NCBI GenBank assembly: GCA_945952045.1
Contig: CAMFHE010000006.1
Coordinates: 108,026 to 172,025, forward strand
DNA: 64,000 nucleotides
Source of the DNA: an uncultured Rhizobium sp.
Lineage (GTDB): Bacteria > Pseudomonadota > Alphaproteobacteria > Rhizobiales > Rhizobiaceae
Direction: 5' to 3'
The notes below the pieces were generated by a model. The model had not been told where the DNA came from and made no database searches. It was given only the letters and a program-made list of their open reading frames with translations. The translations under genes and the position numbers were made by a program. Each line of letters starts with the position of its first letter. Position 1 is the first letter of the stretch. Below are positions 42,584 through 52,437 of this stretch, in pieces.

Positions 42584-42616
42584 CAAGCTTCTTGTAAGTT
42601 CACTACAAGAAGCTTG
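42584..42616. terminator. Perfect 13-base hairpin after the ribokinase gene
   Basis: CAAGCTTCTTGTA and its exact complement are separated by a seven-base loop, 18 bases after the stop. No T-run follows, so it is a candidate terminator, RNA-stabilising stem or protein-binding dyad. Confidence 0.5.
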
Positions 42617-42690
42617 CCTTAGCGTCGGAAATTTCCACCAAGTCTTTGAGTTTTCGGGGTTTTATTCGTCAAATTCTATGATTTTGCATG

Positions 42691-42719
42691 TTGACGGATA
42701 TAAGTTCTGTAATTATTCT
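42691..42719 (+). promoter_or_regulatory. Candidate promoter of the CUT1 transporter operon
   Basis: TTGACG (42691-42696) and TATTCT (42714-42719) with a 17-base spacer, in the AT-rich part of a 371-base gap between the kinase and permease genes. It points at the small frame at 42789 and the permease at 42938. Confidence 0.6.
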
Positions 42720-42788
42720 ACCTAATAGCGCTTGAGATAAGCGGCACATGGTTCGTGTGGGAGCACGCAACCGGGAGGATTTTTCGTG

Positions 42789-42941
42789 ATGTCTGGCTCT
42801 TTTGAGCGCGCGGGCGACGGTGTTGTCGCCCCGCTGGCTGTCGCATGGCAAGTCATTGATCGGCGGGTGTCGCCCGGCGCGTCGGTGCCGTGCGGTTTGG
42901 CGGCAGAATTCCTGGCGGATGTGGCGGAGAGGTCAGCATGA
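42789..42941 (+). CDS. Possible 50-residue leader protein before the CUT1 permease
   Basis: A small frame (MSGSFERAGDGVVAPL at its start, FLADVAERSA at its end) begins after GGGAGGATTTTTCGTG and stops at 42941, overlapping the permease ATG in the ATGA pattern. Good ribosome site, promoter upstream and coupling overlap support translation. It resembles no family I know and has no signal peptide or membrane segment. It could be a leader that couples translation, a remnant, or chance. Confidence 0.35.
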   Translation: MSGSFERAGDGVVAPLAVAWQVIDRRVSPGASVPCGLAAEFLADVAERSA

Positions 42942-43813
42942 CCCGGAACGATCCCATCAAGCATTTCTTCATCTGGCCGGCGCTGCTGATCGTCCTGATC
43001 ATCTCCATCTTCCCGCTTGTCTACTCGCTGACCACCAGCTTCATGAGCATGCGGCTTGTGCCGCCGACGCCGGCGCGCTTTGTCGGGTTCGGAAACTATA
43101 TCGAGCTCCTCAGCAATCCGCGTTTCTGGCATGTGGCCGGAACGACGACGCTGATCGCCTTCATTTCTGTCGGCCTGCAATATGTCATCGGTCTTTCGGT
43201 CGCGCTGGCGCTGAATGCGCGCGTGCCGGGGGAGGGGCTGTTCCGCTTCGTCTTCCTGCTGCCGATGCTGGTGGCGCCGGTGGCCGTGGCGCTGATCGCC
43301 CGCCAGGTGCTCAACCCGACCATGGGGCCGCTCAACGAATTCATGACGATGCTCGGCTTTCCCAATCTGCCGTTCCTGACGCAGACGAGCTGGGCGCTCG
43401 GCTCGATCATCGTCGTCGAGGTCTGGCAGTGGACGCCCTTCGTCATCCTGATGCTGCTTGCCGGCCTTCAGACGCTGCCGGAAGACGTCTATGAGGCGGC
43501 CGCGCTGGAAAATGCCTCGGCCTGGCAGCAGTTCCGCGACATCACCTTCCCCATGCTGCTGCCGGTCTCGGTCGCCGTGGTCTTCATCCGCCTGATCGAA
43601 AGCTACAAGATCATCGACACCGTCTTCGTTATGACTGGTGGGGGCCCAGGTATCTCCACGGAGACGCTGACGCTGTTCGCCTATCAGGAAGGCTTCAAGA
43701 AGTTCAACCTCGGCTATACGTCGGCACTGTCCTTCCTGTTCCTGATCGTCATTACTGTCATCGGCATGGTCTATCTCGCCGTCCTGCGGCCTTATCTGGA
43801 GAAGCATAAATGA
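42938..43813 (+). CDS. CUT1 sugar ABC transporter permease (MalF type)
   Basis: A 291-residue inner-membrane permease with six hydrophobic segments and the EAA loop YEAAALENASAWQQFRDITFP (about 182-202), which contacts the ATPase. It belongs to the CUT1 oligosaccharide/polyol class. The start at 42938 follows GGAGAGGTCAGC. It overlaps the second permease gene by four bases. The operon continues with binding protein and ATPase, so the importer is complete. Confidence 0.93.
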   Translation: MTRNDPIKHFFIWPALLIVLIISIFPLVYSLTTSFMSMRLVPPTPARFVGFGNYIELLSNPRFWHVAGTTTLIAFISVGLQYVIGLSVALALNARVPGEGLFRFVFLLPMLVAPVAVALIARQVLNPTMGPLNEFMTMLGFPNLPFLTQTSWALGSIIVVEVWQWTPFVILMLLAGLQTLPEDVYEAAALENASAWQQFRDITFPMLLPVSVAVVFIRLIESYKIIDTVFVMTGGGPGISTETLTLFAYQEGFKKFNLGYTSALSFLFLIVITVIGMVYLAVLRPYLEKHK

Positions 43814-44838
43814 GCGCGCGTTCTCTCACGGGAAGCCGGCGCTGGCTGGCTCTGGCCGGCTGCCTTCTCTGGTTCGCCTTCACCCTGTTTCCGCTCTACT
43901 GGGCGGCGGTCACCTCATTCAAGTCGCCGATCGGCGTCGTCGGTGGCGCGACCTATATTCCCTTCGTCGATTTCGAGCCGACGATGACGGCCTGGTACGA
44001 GCTTTTTTCCGGCCAGCGCGGCGGCTTCTACAATACCTTCCTGGCCTCTGCTATCGTCGGTCTCTCTGCATCGGTGGCGGCAACCGCAATCGGCTCCATG
44101 GCGGCCTATGCGTTGGTGCGCTTCACATTCCGCTTTCGATTGCTTTCGGCGTTGATCTTCGTCGTGGTCGCCTTCGGCGGCTTCCTGCTCGGCCGTAATG
44201 TCATGGGGCTCGGCCAGGGCATCGCGCTGATCTATGCCTTCATCGCAGCGCTGGCTCTGGCGGTTCTGTCCAGCCGTTTCCGCCTGCCGGGGCCGGAACT
44301 GGGCAATAAGGACATCGTCTTCTGGTTCGTCAGCCAGCGCATGTTCCCGCCGATCGTCGCCGCCTTCGCGCTCTACCTGATGTATACGGAGGTCGGCAAA
44401 CTCGGCTTCAAGCTGGTGGACAGCTATATCGGCCTGACCTTCGCCTATATCGCCTTCTCGCTGCCGATCGTCATCTGGCTGATGCGCGACTTCTTCGAGG
44501 CGCTGCCGGTCGAGGTCGAGGAAGCGGCGATGGTCGACAACGTGCCCACCTGGCGGATCTTCTTCGGCATCGTCCTGCCGATGTCGAAACCGGGCCTGAT
44601 CGCGACGTTCATGATCACGCTCGCCTTTGTCTGGAACGAGTTCCTGTTCGCGCTCTTCCTGACCAATTCGAAATGGCAGACCCTGCCGATCCTCGTTGCC
44701 GGCCAGAACAGCCAGCGCGGCGACGAATGGTGGTCGATCTCTGCCGCAGCCCTCGTGGCCATCATTCCGATGATGGTCATGGCCGGGGTGCTCAGCCGGC
44801 TCATGCGATCCGGCCTGCTTCTCGGCGCGATCAAGTAA
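43810..44838 (+). CDS. CUT1 sugar ABC transporter permease (MalG type) with inserted segment
   Basis: A 342-residue permease; MalG-type proteins are usually about 275-300. The EAA loop VEEAAMVDNVPTWRIFFGIVLP is present in the C-terminal third. The extra length comes from a hydrophobic insertion at about residues 115-175, between the end of the second conserved segment (RFRLLSALIF) and RMFPPIVAAF, and it probably adds one or two membrane spans. It forms the pore with the upstream MalF-type protein, to which it is coupled by ATGA. Confidence 0.91.
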   Translation: MSARSLTGSRRWLALAGCLLWFAFTLFPLYWAAVTSFKSPIGVVGGATYIPFVDFEPTMTAWYELFSGQRGGFYNTFLASAIVGLSASVAATAIGSMAAYALVRFTFRFRLLSALIFVVVAFGGFLLGRNVMGLGQGIALIYAFIAALALAVLSSRFRLPGPELGNKDIVFWFVSQRMFPPIVAAFALYLMYTEVGKLGFKLVDSYIGLTFAYIAFSLPIVIWLMRDFFEALPVEVEEAAMVDNVPTWRIFFGIVLPMSKPGLIATFMITLAFVWNEFLFALFLTNSKWQTLPILVAGQNSQRGDEWWSISAAALVAIIPMMVMAGVLSRLMRSGLLLGAIK

Positions 44839-44881
44839 TACCGACATCCTAAAATCGAACTTCATTCAACGGGAGGAAAGA

Positions 44882-46330
44882 ATGAGGAAGTTTCTACTGG
44901 CATCCGTTTCCATGCTCGCGGCGCTCGGCGCCGGCAGCGCCTATGCCTGCGACCCGGATTACACCGGCGTCGAACTGACCGCGACCACGCAGACCGGTCC
45001 CTATATCGCATCCGCGCTGCAACTGGCAGCCAAGAGCTGGGAGCAGAAGACCTGCGGCAAGGTCAAGGTCGTCGAGTTTCCGTGGTCGGAACTCTATCCG
45101 AAGATCGTCACCTCGCTGACCTCGGGTGAAGATGCATTCGACGTCATCGCCTTCGCACCGGCCTGGGCGCCCGACTTCACCGACTTCCTGTCGGAAATGC
45201 CGGCCGCCATGCAGAAAGGCAAGGACTGGGAAGATATCGCCCCTGTTTATCGCGAACAGCTGATGGTCTGGAACGGCAAGGTTCTGTCGCAGACCATGGA
45301 CGGTGACGCCCATACCTACAGCTACCGCATCGACCTGTTCGAGAATGCCGACAACCAGAAGGCCTTCAAGGCCAAGTACGGCTATGATCTGGCGCCGCCG
45401 AAGACCTGGAAGCAGTATCTCGACATCGCCGAATACTTCAACCAGCCGGACAAGAACCTGTGGGGCACGGCGGAAGCCTTCCGCCGCGGCGGCCAGCAGT
45501 TCTGGTTCCTGTTCAGCCACGTCGCAGGCTATACCAGCCATCCCGACAATCCCGGCGGCATGTTCTTCGATCCCGATACGATGGATGCGCAGGTCAACAA
45601 TCCGGGCTGGGTCAAGGGTCTGGAAGAATATATCCGCGCTTCGAAGCTCGCGCCGCCGAATGCGCTGAACTTCTCCTTCGGCGAAGTCAACGCCGCCTTT
45701 GCCGGCGGTCAGGTGGCGGAATCGATCGGCTGGGGCGATACCGGCGTCATCGGCGCCGATCCCAAGCAGTCGAAGGTAGCAGGCAATGTCGGCTCGGCGC
45801 CGCTGCCGGGTTCGGATGAAATCTGGAACTACAAGACCAAGAAGTGGGACAAGTTCGACCATGTCGTCCAGACCTCCTTCATGGCCTTCGGCGGCTGGCA
45901 GGCAGCGGTGCCGGAATCCTCCACCAAGAAGGAAGCGGCCTGGAACTACATCCAGTACCTGACGAGCCCGGAAGTTTCCGGCCAGGCGGCGATCACCGGC
46001 GGCACGGGCGTCAACCCCTACCGCATTTCGCACACCACCAATCTCGATCTGTGGTCGAAGATCTTCTCGCCGCGTGAAGCGAAGGAATATCTCGGCGCGC
46101 AGAAGGAAGCCGTGACTGCGAAGAACATCGCCCTCGACATGCGTCTGCCGGGCTATTTCTCCTACACGGAAATCCTGGAAATCGAGCTGTCCAAGGCGCT
46201 GGCCGGCGAAAGCACCCCGCAGCAGGCGCTCGATAGCGTCGCCGAGCAGTGGAACAAGCTGACCGACGAGTTCGGTCGCGACAAGCAGCTCGCCGCCTAT
46301 CGCGCTTCGATGGGCCTGCCCAAGAAGTAA
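44882..46330 (+). CDS. CUT1 sugar ABC transporter, periplasmic binding protein
   Basis: A 482-residue family 1 extracellular solute-binding protein with a signal peptide (residues 1-22, ending SAYA, with CDP at the mature start). Long for the class (usually 400-450). Typical features are FPWSELYPKIVTSLTSGEDAFDVIAF near the N-terminal lobe and a hinge near SFMAFGGWQAAV. It delivers the sugar to the two permeases upstream. GGGAGGAAAG precedes the ATG. The ligand is unknown; the island context suggests a pentose, deoxypentose, polyol or a glycoside of one. Confidence 0.92.
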   Translation: MRKFLLASVSMLAALGAGSAYACDPDYTGVELTATTQTGPYIASALQLAAKSWEQKTCGKVKVVEFPWSELYPKIVTSLTSGEDAFDVIAFAPAWAPDFTDFLSEMPAAMQKGKDWEDIAPVYREQLMVWNGKVLSQTMDGDAHTYSYRIDLFENADNQKAFKAKYGYDLAPPKTWKQYLDIAEYFNQPDKNLWGTAEAFRRGGQQFWFLFSHVAGYTSHPDNPGGMFFDPDTMDAQVNNPGWVKGLEEYIRASKLAPPNALNFSFGEVNAAFAGGQVAESIGWGDTGVIGADPKQSKVAGNVGSAPLPGSDEIWNYKTKKWDKFDHVVQTSFMAFGGWQAAVPESSTKKEAAWNYIQYLTSPEVSGQAAITGGTGVNPYRISHTTNLDLWSKIFSPREAKEYLGAQKEAVTAKNIALDMRLPGYFSYTEILEIELSKALAGESTPQQALDSVAEQWNKLTDEFGRDKQLAAYRASMGLPKK

Positions 46331-46340
46331 AGAAAGACCA

Positions 46341-46366
46341 CCCGCCTTCCGGCAATGGGAGGCGGG
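46341..46366 (+). terminator. Stem-loop between binding-protein and ATPase genes
   Basis: CCCGCCT pairs with AGGCGGG across a 12-base loop, ten bases after the stop. No T-run. Such stems often stabilise the binding-protein message or reduce read-through to the ATPase gene. Confidence 0.4.
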
Positions 46367-46426
46367 CGCTTCCCGCATTTCCCCGGCTGAGTTGCCGGTG
46401 GCCGTCACACAGAAGGCGTTTTTCCC

Positions 46427-47515
<1,089 letters not shown>

Positions 47516-47588
47516 CGTTTCCACATTTGTCCTTGACCTTCTCCTGAAAACTGGCAGGGTGTCGTAAACTGCTTTGGGAGGAGCTGAC

Positions 47589-48611
47589 ATGAAGGCCCTG
47601 CGTCTGGAATCCACCGGTCACCTGTTCGTTCGCGAGGTGGAGAAACCCGCTCCGGGAGCGGGCGATCTTCTGGTACGGGTCGAGGCCTGCGGCGTCTGCG
47701 GCACTGATCGGCATCTCTTTCATGGCGAATTTCCCTGCACGCCGCCGGTGATAACAGGCCATGAGTTCGCCGGCATCGTCGAGGCGGTCGGCAGCGGCGT
47801 TTCGGGTTTTGCCGTGGGCGACCGCATCACCGGCGATCCGAACATCTCCTGCGGGCGCTGCCCGCAATGCCAGTCGGGCAAGGTCAATCTCTGCCGCAAC
47901 CTATCGGCCATCGGCGTGCATCGCGATGGCGGCTTTGCCGAATATGTCATCGTGCCGCAGCAACAGGCGCAGCCCCTGCCGGCCTCGCTGCCGCCGACGC
48001 ATGGCGCCTTCTGCGAGCCGCTGGCCTGCTGCCTGCATGGCGTCGACATGGCCGAAATCAAGGCGGGTTCCTCGGTGGTGATCCTTGGTGGCGGCGTGAT
48101 CGGCATGCTGACGGTGCAACTTTGCCGCATCGCCGGCGCGACGCGGGTAGTCATGGTGACCCGTCAGGGTGAGAAACGCGCTCTGGCGGAGGAAATCGGC
48201 GCGACCCACAGTTTCGATCCGACTGCCGGTGATGTGATCGCCGGCATCGCCGGCCCGGGCGGACTGCTGCCGGGCGGCGCCGATGTGGTGATCGAATGTG
48301 CCGGGGTTGCCGAAACCATGCGGCAAGCGCCGAAGCTGGCCAAGGCCGGCGGAACCGTCGTCATCCTCGGTGTCATGGCGGCGGGTGAAACGATCGAGAT
48401 CGAACCGTTCGACATCCTGTTTCGCGAGCTTCGGATAATCGGCTCCTTCGTCAATCCTTTCACCCACCGCCGCGCCGCCGACCTGATCGCCACCGGCGCG
48501 GTGCGTGTCGATAAGCTCATCAGCCGAACGGTATCGCTCGACGACGCTGTCGAGGTCATCGCCAATCCGCCGCGCAAGGGCGAGATCCGCGTGCTGGTCG
48601 TGCCGAATTGA
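47589..48611 (+). CDS. Zinc-dependent alcohol/polyol dehydrogenase (MDR family)
   Basis: A 340-residue medium-chain dehydrogenase. Catalytic zinc ligands are in CGVCGTD and GHEFAG; the structural zinc site has four Cys in CGRCPQCQSGKVNLC; the NAD motif is VVILGGGVIGML. It resembles sorbitol/threonine/xylitol dehydrogenases. At the end of the island, 73 bases after the transporter ATPase, it probably oxidises the imported polyol or sugar; its product could be phosphorylated by the FGGY kinase at 35218. The start at 47589 follows GGGAGGAGCTGAC. Whether it shares the transporter promoter is unclear. Confidence 0.9.
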   Translation: MKALRLESTGHLFVREVEKPAPGAGDLLVRVEACGVCGTDRHLFHGEFPCTPPVITGHEFAGIVEAVGSGVSGFAVGDRITGDPNISCGRCPQCQSGKVNLCRNLSAIGVHRDGGFAEYVIVPQQQAQPLPASLPPTHGAFCEPLACCLHGVDMAEIKAGSSVVILGGGVIGMLTVQLCRIAGATRVVMVTRQGEKRALAEEIGATHSFDPTAGDVIAGIAGPGGLLPGGADVVIECAGVAETMRQAPKLAKAGGTVVILGVMAAGETIEIEPFDILFRELRIIGSFVNPFTHRRAADLIATGAVRVDKLISRTVSLDDAVEVIANPPRKGEIRVLVVPN

Positions 48612-48665
48612 GAGGAGGGGCCGCTAACGCGCGACCCCGATCATCAGATTTCCGGTGGCCTCCGT

Positions 48666-49145
48666 TCAGAGTTTGACCTTCGCGTTCTCGCCCATATCCG
48701 GCTTGGTGTGGGAGACGGCGGCGGCGGCCATCTTCACATAGCTGATGATCGTGCCGGGGCTGTCCCAGTATTCGGCGAAGGAAGGCGTTACCTTAAGGAT
48801 GCGGATCGAAGGATCGTCCGGGCTATCCCACCAGGCCTTGGCAGGTGTACCCCAGAGTTCCTTGATCCGGGCGCGGTCGTTCAGCACTTCAGCCGTGCCT
48901 GATAGCGAGACGTATTTTTGCCCTTTGGGGTCGGCGAAGGCGAGGCAGACATTCGGGCTGCGGGCGATCTCGTCATCCTTATGGCTGTCGACATCTGTGA
49001 GGAAGTAGACCGCATTTTCCATGCGCTCGACATAGGCGGCCATCGGGCGGGCGCGCAGGTCGCGGCCGGTCTGGGTCGTCAGCATGCAGAAACCGATCTT
49101 CTCGATCAGATCCCATGCCTTGGTCGCGTCGTCATATTCAGCCAT
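48666..49145 (-). CDS. Pyridoxamine-phosphate-oxidase-fold general stress protein
   Basis: A 159-residue protein of the split-barrel flavin-binding superfamily (general stress protein 26 type). Seen are GFCMLTTQTGRDLRARPM (about 26-43), VYFLTDVDSHKDDEIA and YVSLSGTAEVLND, typical of this family. Such proteins bind FMN, FAD or F420-like cofactors, and their physiological role is mostly unknown. The ATG at 49145 follows AAGGAGACGAAC. It runs leftward and diverges from ohr with a 217-base spacer, which would fit joint oxidative-stress control, although no regulator gene is adjacent. Confidence 0.85.
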   Translation of the reverse strand: MAEYDDATKAWDLIEKIGFCMLTTQTGRDLRARPMAAYVERMENAVYFLTDVDSHKDDEIARSPNVCLAFADPKGQKYVSLSGTAEVLNDRARIKELWGTPAKAWWDSPDDPSIRILKVTPSFAEYWDSPGTIISYVKMAAAAVSHTKPDMGENAKVKL

Positions 49146-49362
49146 GTTCGTCTCCTTGGTGAAAACGATCAAACGGCTCCGCCCCGGTTCTGTTCCCCAT
49201 TTCGGTGAACGGTGTTCACGAGGAAAATGGCTTCAAAGGCCGGCTGCGGCATTGGAAGCGGCACGGGCTGGCCTATATTGAGGCTGGCATCGCAATGCGT
49301 GCCCGTTTTCTTTTCTATTCGTCGAACGATATTCGTTTTTAGCAAGCCAATAGGAGAACACC

Positions 49363-49794
49363 ATGCCAACCGAAGCCAAATACAAGACGACAGCAACCGC
49401 CACCGGCGGCGGTCGCGACGGCCGGACGACGCTTGCCGATGGCACGCTCGATCTCCAGCTTGTGGTGCCGAAGGAACTCGGCGGCCCCGGCGGCGATGGC
49501 GCCAATCCGGAAAAGCTGTTTGCGCTCGGCTACTCCGCCTGCTTCCTCGGCGCCATGCGCGTCGCCGCCGGCCAGTTGAAAACCAAGGTGCCGGACGGAT
49601 CGACCGTGACGGCGACGATCGGCATCGGTCCGCGCTCCGAAGGCGGCTTCGGCATCACCGCCGAGCTGGATGTATACCTGCCCGGCATGCCCCAGGACGA
49701 GGCCGCCAAGCTGATGGAGGTCACCCACGGCATTTGCCCCTATTCCAACGCCATCAAGGCCAGCGTCGACGTCAAGACGACCACGCGCGGTTGA
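49363..49794 (+). CDS. ohr: Organic hydroperoxide resistance protein (Ohr, OsmC/Ohr family)
   Basis: A 143-residue thiol peroxidase that reduces organic hydroperoxides using lipoylated proteins. Both reactive cysteines are present, in GYSACFLGAM and HGICPYSNA, and the N-terminal ATATGGGRDGR and ELGGPGGDGANPE blocks mark the Ohr rather than the OsmC branch. AGGAGAACACC precedes the ATG. No OhrR repressor lies beside it. A strong two-way terminator follows. Confidence 0.95.
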   Translation: MPTEAKYKTTATATGGGRDGRTTLADGTLDLQLVVPKELGGPGGDGANPEKLFALGYSACFLGAMRVAAGQLKTKVPDGSTVTATIGIGPRSEGGFGITAELDVYLPGMPQDEAAKLMEVTHGICPYSNAIKASVDVKTTTRG

Positions 49795-49811
49795 TCGACC
49801 GGCGTAAATTG

Positions 49812-49845
49812 AAAACGGCGCGGAAGGGGACTTCCGCGCCGTTTT
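49812..49845. terminator. Bidirectional terminator between ohr and dadA
   Basis: AAAACGGCGCGGAAG and its complement form a 15-base stem with a four-base loop, with A-run on one side and T-run on the other. It serves both convergent genes. Confidence 0.93.
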
Positions 49846-49863
49846 TACGTGAACAGTTTTTGC

Positions 49864-51114
49864 TTAAGCGTAGCGGCTGATCGCCAGATCGGTCGCATCG
49901 ATCTCCGGCTTCTTGCCGGAAACGAGGTCGGCGATGACGCGAGCGGAGCCGGAGCTCATCGTCCAGCCGAGTGTGCCGTGGCCGGTGTTGAGGAACAGGC
50001 CGGCGATCCTGGTCGCGCCGATGACCGGCGTGCCGTCCGGCGTCATCGGACGCAGGCCCGACCAGAACGAGCCCTTGCTGGCATCGCCGCCGGGAAACAG
50101 GTCCATCACCGAATGTTCCAGCGTGCGGCGGCGCGCCTGGCCGAGATCGTTGGTATAGCCGGAAATCTCCGCCATGCCGCCGACACGGATGCGGTCGCCG
50201 AGGCGGGTGATGGCGATCTTGTAGGTCTCGTCCATGACGGTCGATTCCGGTGCGCGCGCGGCGTCTGTGATCGGGATGGTCAGCGAATAACCCTTGACCG
50301 GATAGACCGGCAGCTTGAAGCCGTAACGCTTCAGAAGCAGCGGCGAATAGCTGCCAAGCGCCACGACCACGGCATCGGCCGACAGTTTTCCGTTGCCGGT
50401 GACGACGCCGCGCACGCGGCCGCCCTCGACATCCAGCCCCTTGATATCAGTGCCCCACTGGAAGCGGACGCCGATTTCCTCTGCCTTCTTCGCCAGCGCA
50501 TTTGAGAATTTGAAGCAGTCGCCGGTCTCGTCCTTCGGCGTCAACAAACCGCCGACGATCTTTTCGCGCACATGCTTGAGCGCCGGCTCGACGCGGATGC
50601 AGCCGGCGGGATCGAGCACTTCGTAGGGAACGCCATCGGCTGCCAGCGCCTTGACGTCCTTGGCCGAGGCGTCGAGTTGCGCCTGCGTGCGAAAAAGCTG
50701 CAGCGTGCCCTGCATGCGCTCGTCATAGGCGATGCCGGTTTCCTCACGCAGAGCGGCGATGGCGATGCGGCTGTAATCGGCAAGGCGCAGCATGCGGCTC
50801 TTGTTGATCGCATAGCGCTCGGACGTGCAGTTCGACAGCATCTTCACCATCCAGGAGAGCATGGCGGCATCGACCTTGGGGCGCAGGATCAGCGGTGCAT
50901 GTTCCATGAACAGCCACTTCATCGCCTTCATGGGAATGCCGGGCGCGGCCCAGGGCGAGCAATAGCCGAAGGACACTTCACCGGCATTGGCGAAGCTGGT
51001 TTCCAGCGCCGGGCCCTGCTGGCGATCGATGACGGTAACCTCGTGTCCGGCCTTGGCAAGCTGGTAAGCGGACGTTACGCCGATAATGCCGGCGCCGAGA
51101 ACGATGACTTTCAT
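49864..51114 (-). CDS. dadA: D-amino acid dehydrogenase small subunit
   Basis: A 416-residue FAD-dependent dehydrogenase that deaminates D-alanine and other D-amino acids to 2-oxo acids and passes electrons to the respiratory chain. The N-terminal FAD motif [19 protein letters not shown] (4-22) and the C-terminal [10 protein letters not shown] segment match DadA. Together with the alanine racemase gene 65 bases upstream and the divergent Lrp-type regulator it forms a standard L-alanine degradation unit: racemisation, then oxidation to pyruvate. Length is normal. Confidence 0.95.
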   Translation of the reverse strand: MKVIVLGAGIIGVTSAYQLAKAGHEVTVIDRQQGPALETSFANAGEVSFGYCSPWAAPGIPMKAMKWLFMEHAPLILRPKVDAAMLSWMVKMLSNCTSERYAINKSRMLRLADYSRIAIAALREETGIAYDERMQGTLQLFRTQAQLDASAKDVKALAADGVPYEVLDPAGCIRVEPALKHVREKIVGGLLTPKDETGDCFKFSNALAKKAEEIGVRFQWGTDIKGLDVEGGRVRGVVTGNGKLSADAVVVALGSYSPLLLKRYGFKLPVYPVKGYSLTIPITDAARAPESTVMDETYKIAITRLGDRIRVGGMAEISGYTNDLGQARRRTLEHSVMDLFPGGDASKGSFWSGLRPMTPDGTPVIGATRIAGLFLNTGHGTLGWTMSSGSARVIADLVSGKKPEIDATDLAISRYA

Positions 51115-51179
51115 AATATCCTCTCAAGGCAATTCCGGCCAAGCTAAGCGGAATCGCAGGTCAATCAAATCGAAAAATC

Positions 51180-52313
51180 TCAGCGATAATGCCGCTGGTA
51201 ACGGTTCCCGAGGCTCGTCAGGATTTCATAGGAAATCGTCCCGGCGTCCTGGGCAATGTCTTCGAGCGTCTGGTGCGGGCCGATGACCTCGACGAGGCTG
51301 CCGAGGCTCAGGCGTCCCTCAGGCAAGGCGGTGATGTCGATTGTGATGCTGTCCATCGAGACGCGGCCGACGATCGGCAGGCGAACGCCGTCGCAGAAGA
51401 CCGAGCCCTTGCCGCTGAGGCTGCGCAGCAGGCCGTCTGCATAACCGGCGGCGATGGTGGCGAGACGCGTTTCGCCCGAGGTCACATGAGCGCCGCTATA
51501 GCCGACGCGGGCGCCGGCCGGCACGGTGCGGGTCTGCACCACGGCGACATCAAGGTGCACAACCGGCTCCATCGGGTTCGGCCGGCCGGCCGTCGGCGCG
51601 CCGCCATACAGCGCGATGCCGGGGCGGGCGAGCACGCCGTGATAGGCATCGCCCAGGAAAATGCCGCCGGAATTGGCGAAGCAAACGTCGAATTCGGAGA
51701 ATTCCTCGGCAATGTGGCCGATCTCGGCCAACTGATCGCCATTCTGCTCGCTTTCGGCATCGTCGGCGGAGGCGAGGTGGCTCATGATGAACAGCACCTC
51801 GACCATGCCGCAGCTCTTCAGCAGCTCGGCCAGCGCCGCGCGCTCTTCCGGCGGCACGCCAAGGCGCGACATGCCGGTGTCGAATTGCAGCACGGCCGGC
51901 AGGCGGCGCTTCAGGTGCTCGGCGGCAACGGCCCACTGGCGAAGCTGGTTCAGCGAGTTGATGACCGGGACGATGTTGCCTTCGGCGCAGGCGATCTCGT
52001 TGCCGGGCTGCAAGCCGTTGAGAACGAAGACCTGCGCATCGCGGGCGAGCAGTGGCCGCAGGCGTTGCGCCTCGACGAACTGGGCGACGAAGAAATGGCG
52101 GCAGCCATGGCCGTAGAGTTTGGCGGCGACCTTGTCGGCGCCAAGCCCATAGCCATCGGCCTTGACGACGGCCGCCGCGCGGGCCGGGGCGACCTCCGCC
52201 GAGAGCTTTTCGTAGTTGCGGGCGAGAGCGCCGAGATCGATGGTCAGATAGCCGGAAGCGCCGTCCGTGGCGCTTGCGTGGCGGGGCTGGTGATCCAAAA
52301 TCGCGCTGTCCAT
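51180..52313 (-). CDS. Alanine racemase (catabolic type)
   Basis: A 377-residue PLP enzyme that interconverts L- and D-alanine. The PLP lysine is in AVVKADGYGLGA (about 46-57), and the catalytic tyrosine region is RVGYSGAHVT in the C-terminal half. It is the first gene of a leftward pair with dadA, so it is the catabolic DadX type rather than the cell-wall Alr, though it could supply both needs. AAGGGAGACCGAT precedes the ATG. The promoter lies in the spacer shared with the Lrp-family gene, which holds a 17-base palindrome. Confidence 0.94.
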   Translation of the reverse strand: MDSAILDHQPRHASATDGASGYLTIDLGALARNYEKLSAEVAPARAAAVVKADGYGLGADKVAAKLYGHGCRHFFVAQFVEAQRLRPLLARDAQVFVLNGLQPGNEIACAEGNIVPVINSLNQLRQWAVAAEHLKRRLPAVLQFDTGMSRLGVPPEERAALAELLKSCGMVEVLFIMSHLASADDAESEQNGDQLAEIGHIAEEFSEFDVCFANSGGIFLGDAYHGVLARPGIALYGGAPTAGRPNPMEPVVHLDVAVVQTRTVPAGARVGYSGAHVTSGETRLATIAAGYADGLLRSLSGKGSVFCDGVRLPIVGRVSMDSITIDITALPEGRLSLGSLVEVIGPHQTLEDIAQDAGTISYEILTSLGNRYQRHYR

Positions 52314-52364
52314 ATCGGTCTCCCTTGGTAGCGCGACCCTATTGAAAGGATCGTGAAATTACCC

Positions 52365-52381
52365 ATCAATCAGTGATTGAT
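52365..52381. promoter_or_regulatory. Candidate Lrp/DadR operator
   Basis: ATCAATCA-G-TGATTGAT is a perfect dyad of eight-base arms around one base, in the AT-rich 124-base spacer between alanine racemase and the Lrp-family gene. Its position fits binding by the divergent regulator. Confidence 0.55.
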
Positions 52382-52437
52382 CGTTGCGTCGTTTTATGAT
52401 TTTTGAAAGAAACAACAATTTTTTGGAATAATCTGCC

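Noticed and set aside
47533..47570. Possible MerR-type promoter (TTGACC with a partial dyad) before the zinc dehydrogenase
   Set aside because: No -10 at 17-20 bases from the -35 and the dyad arms mismatch; no MerR gene nearby.
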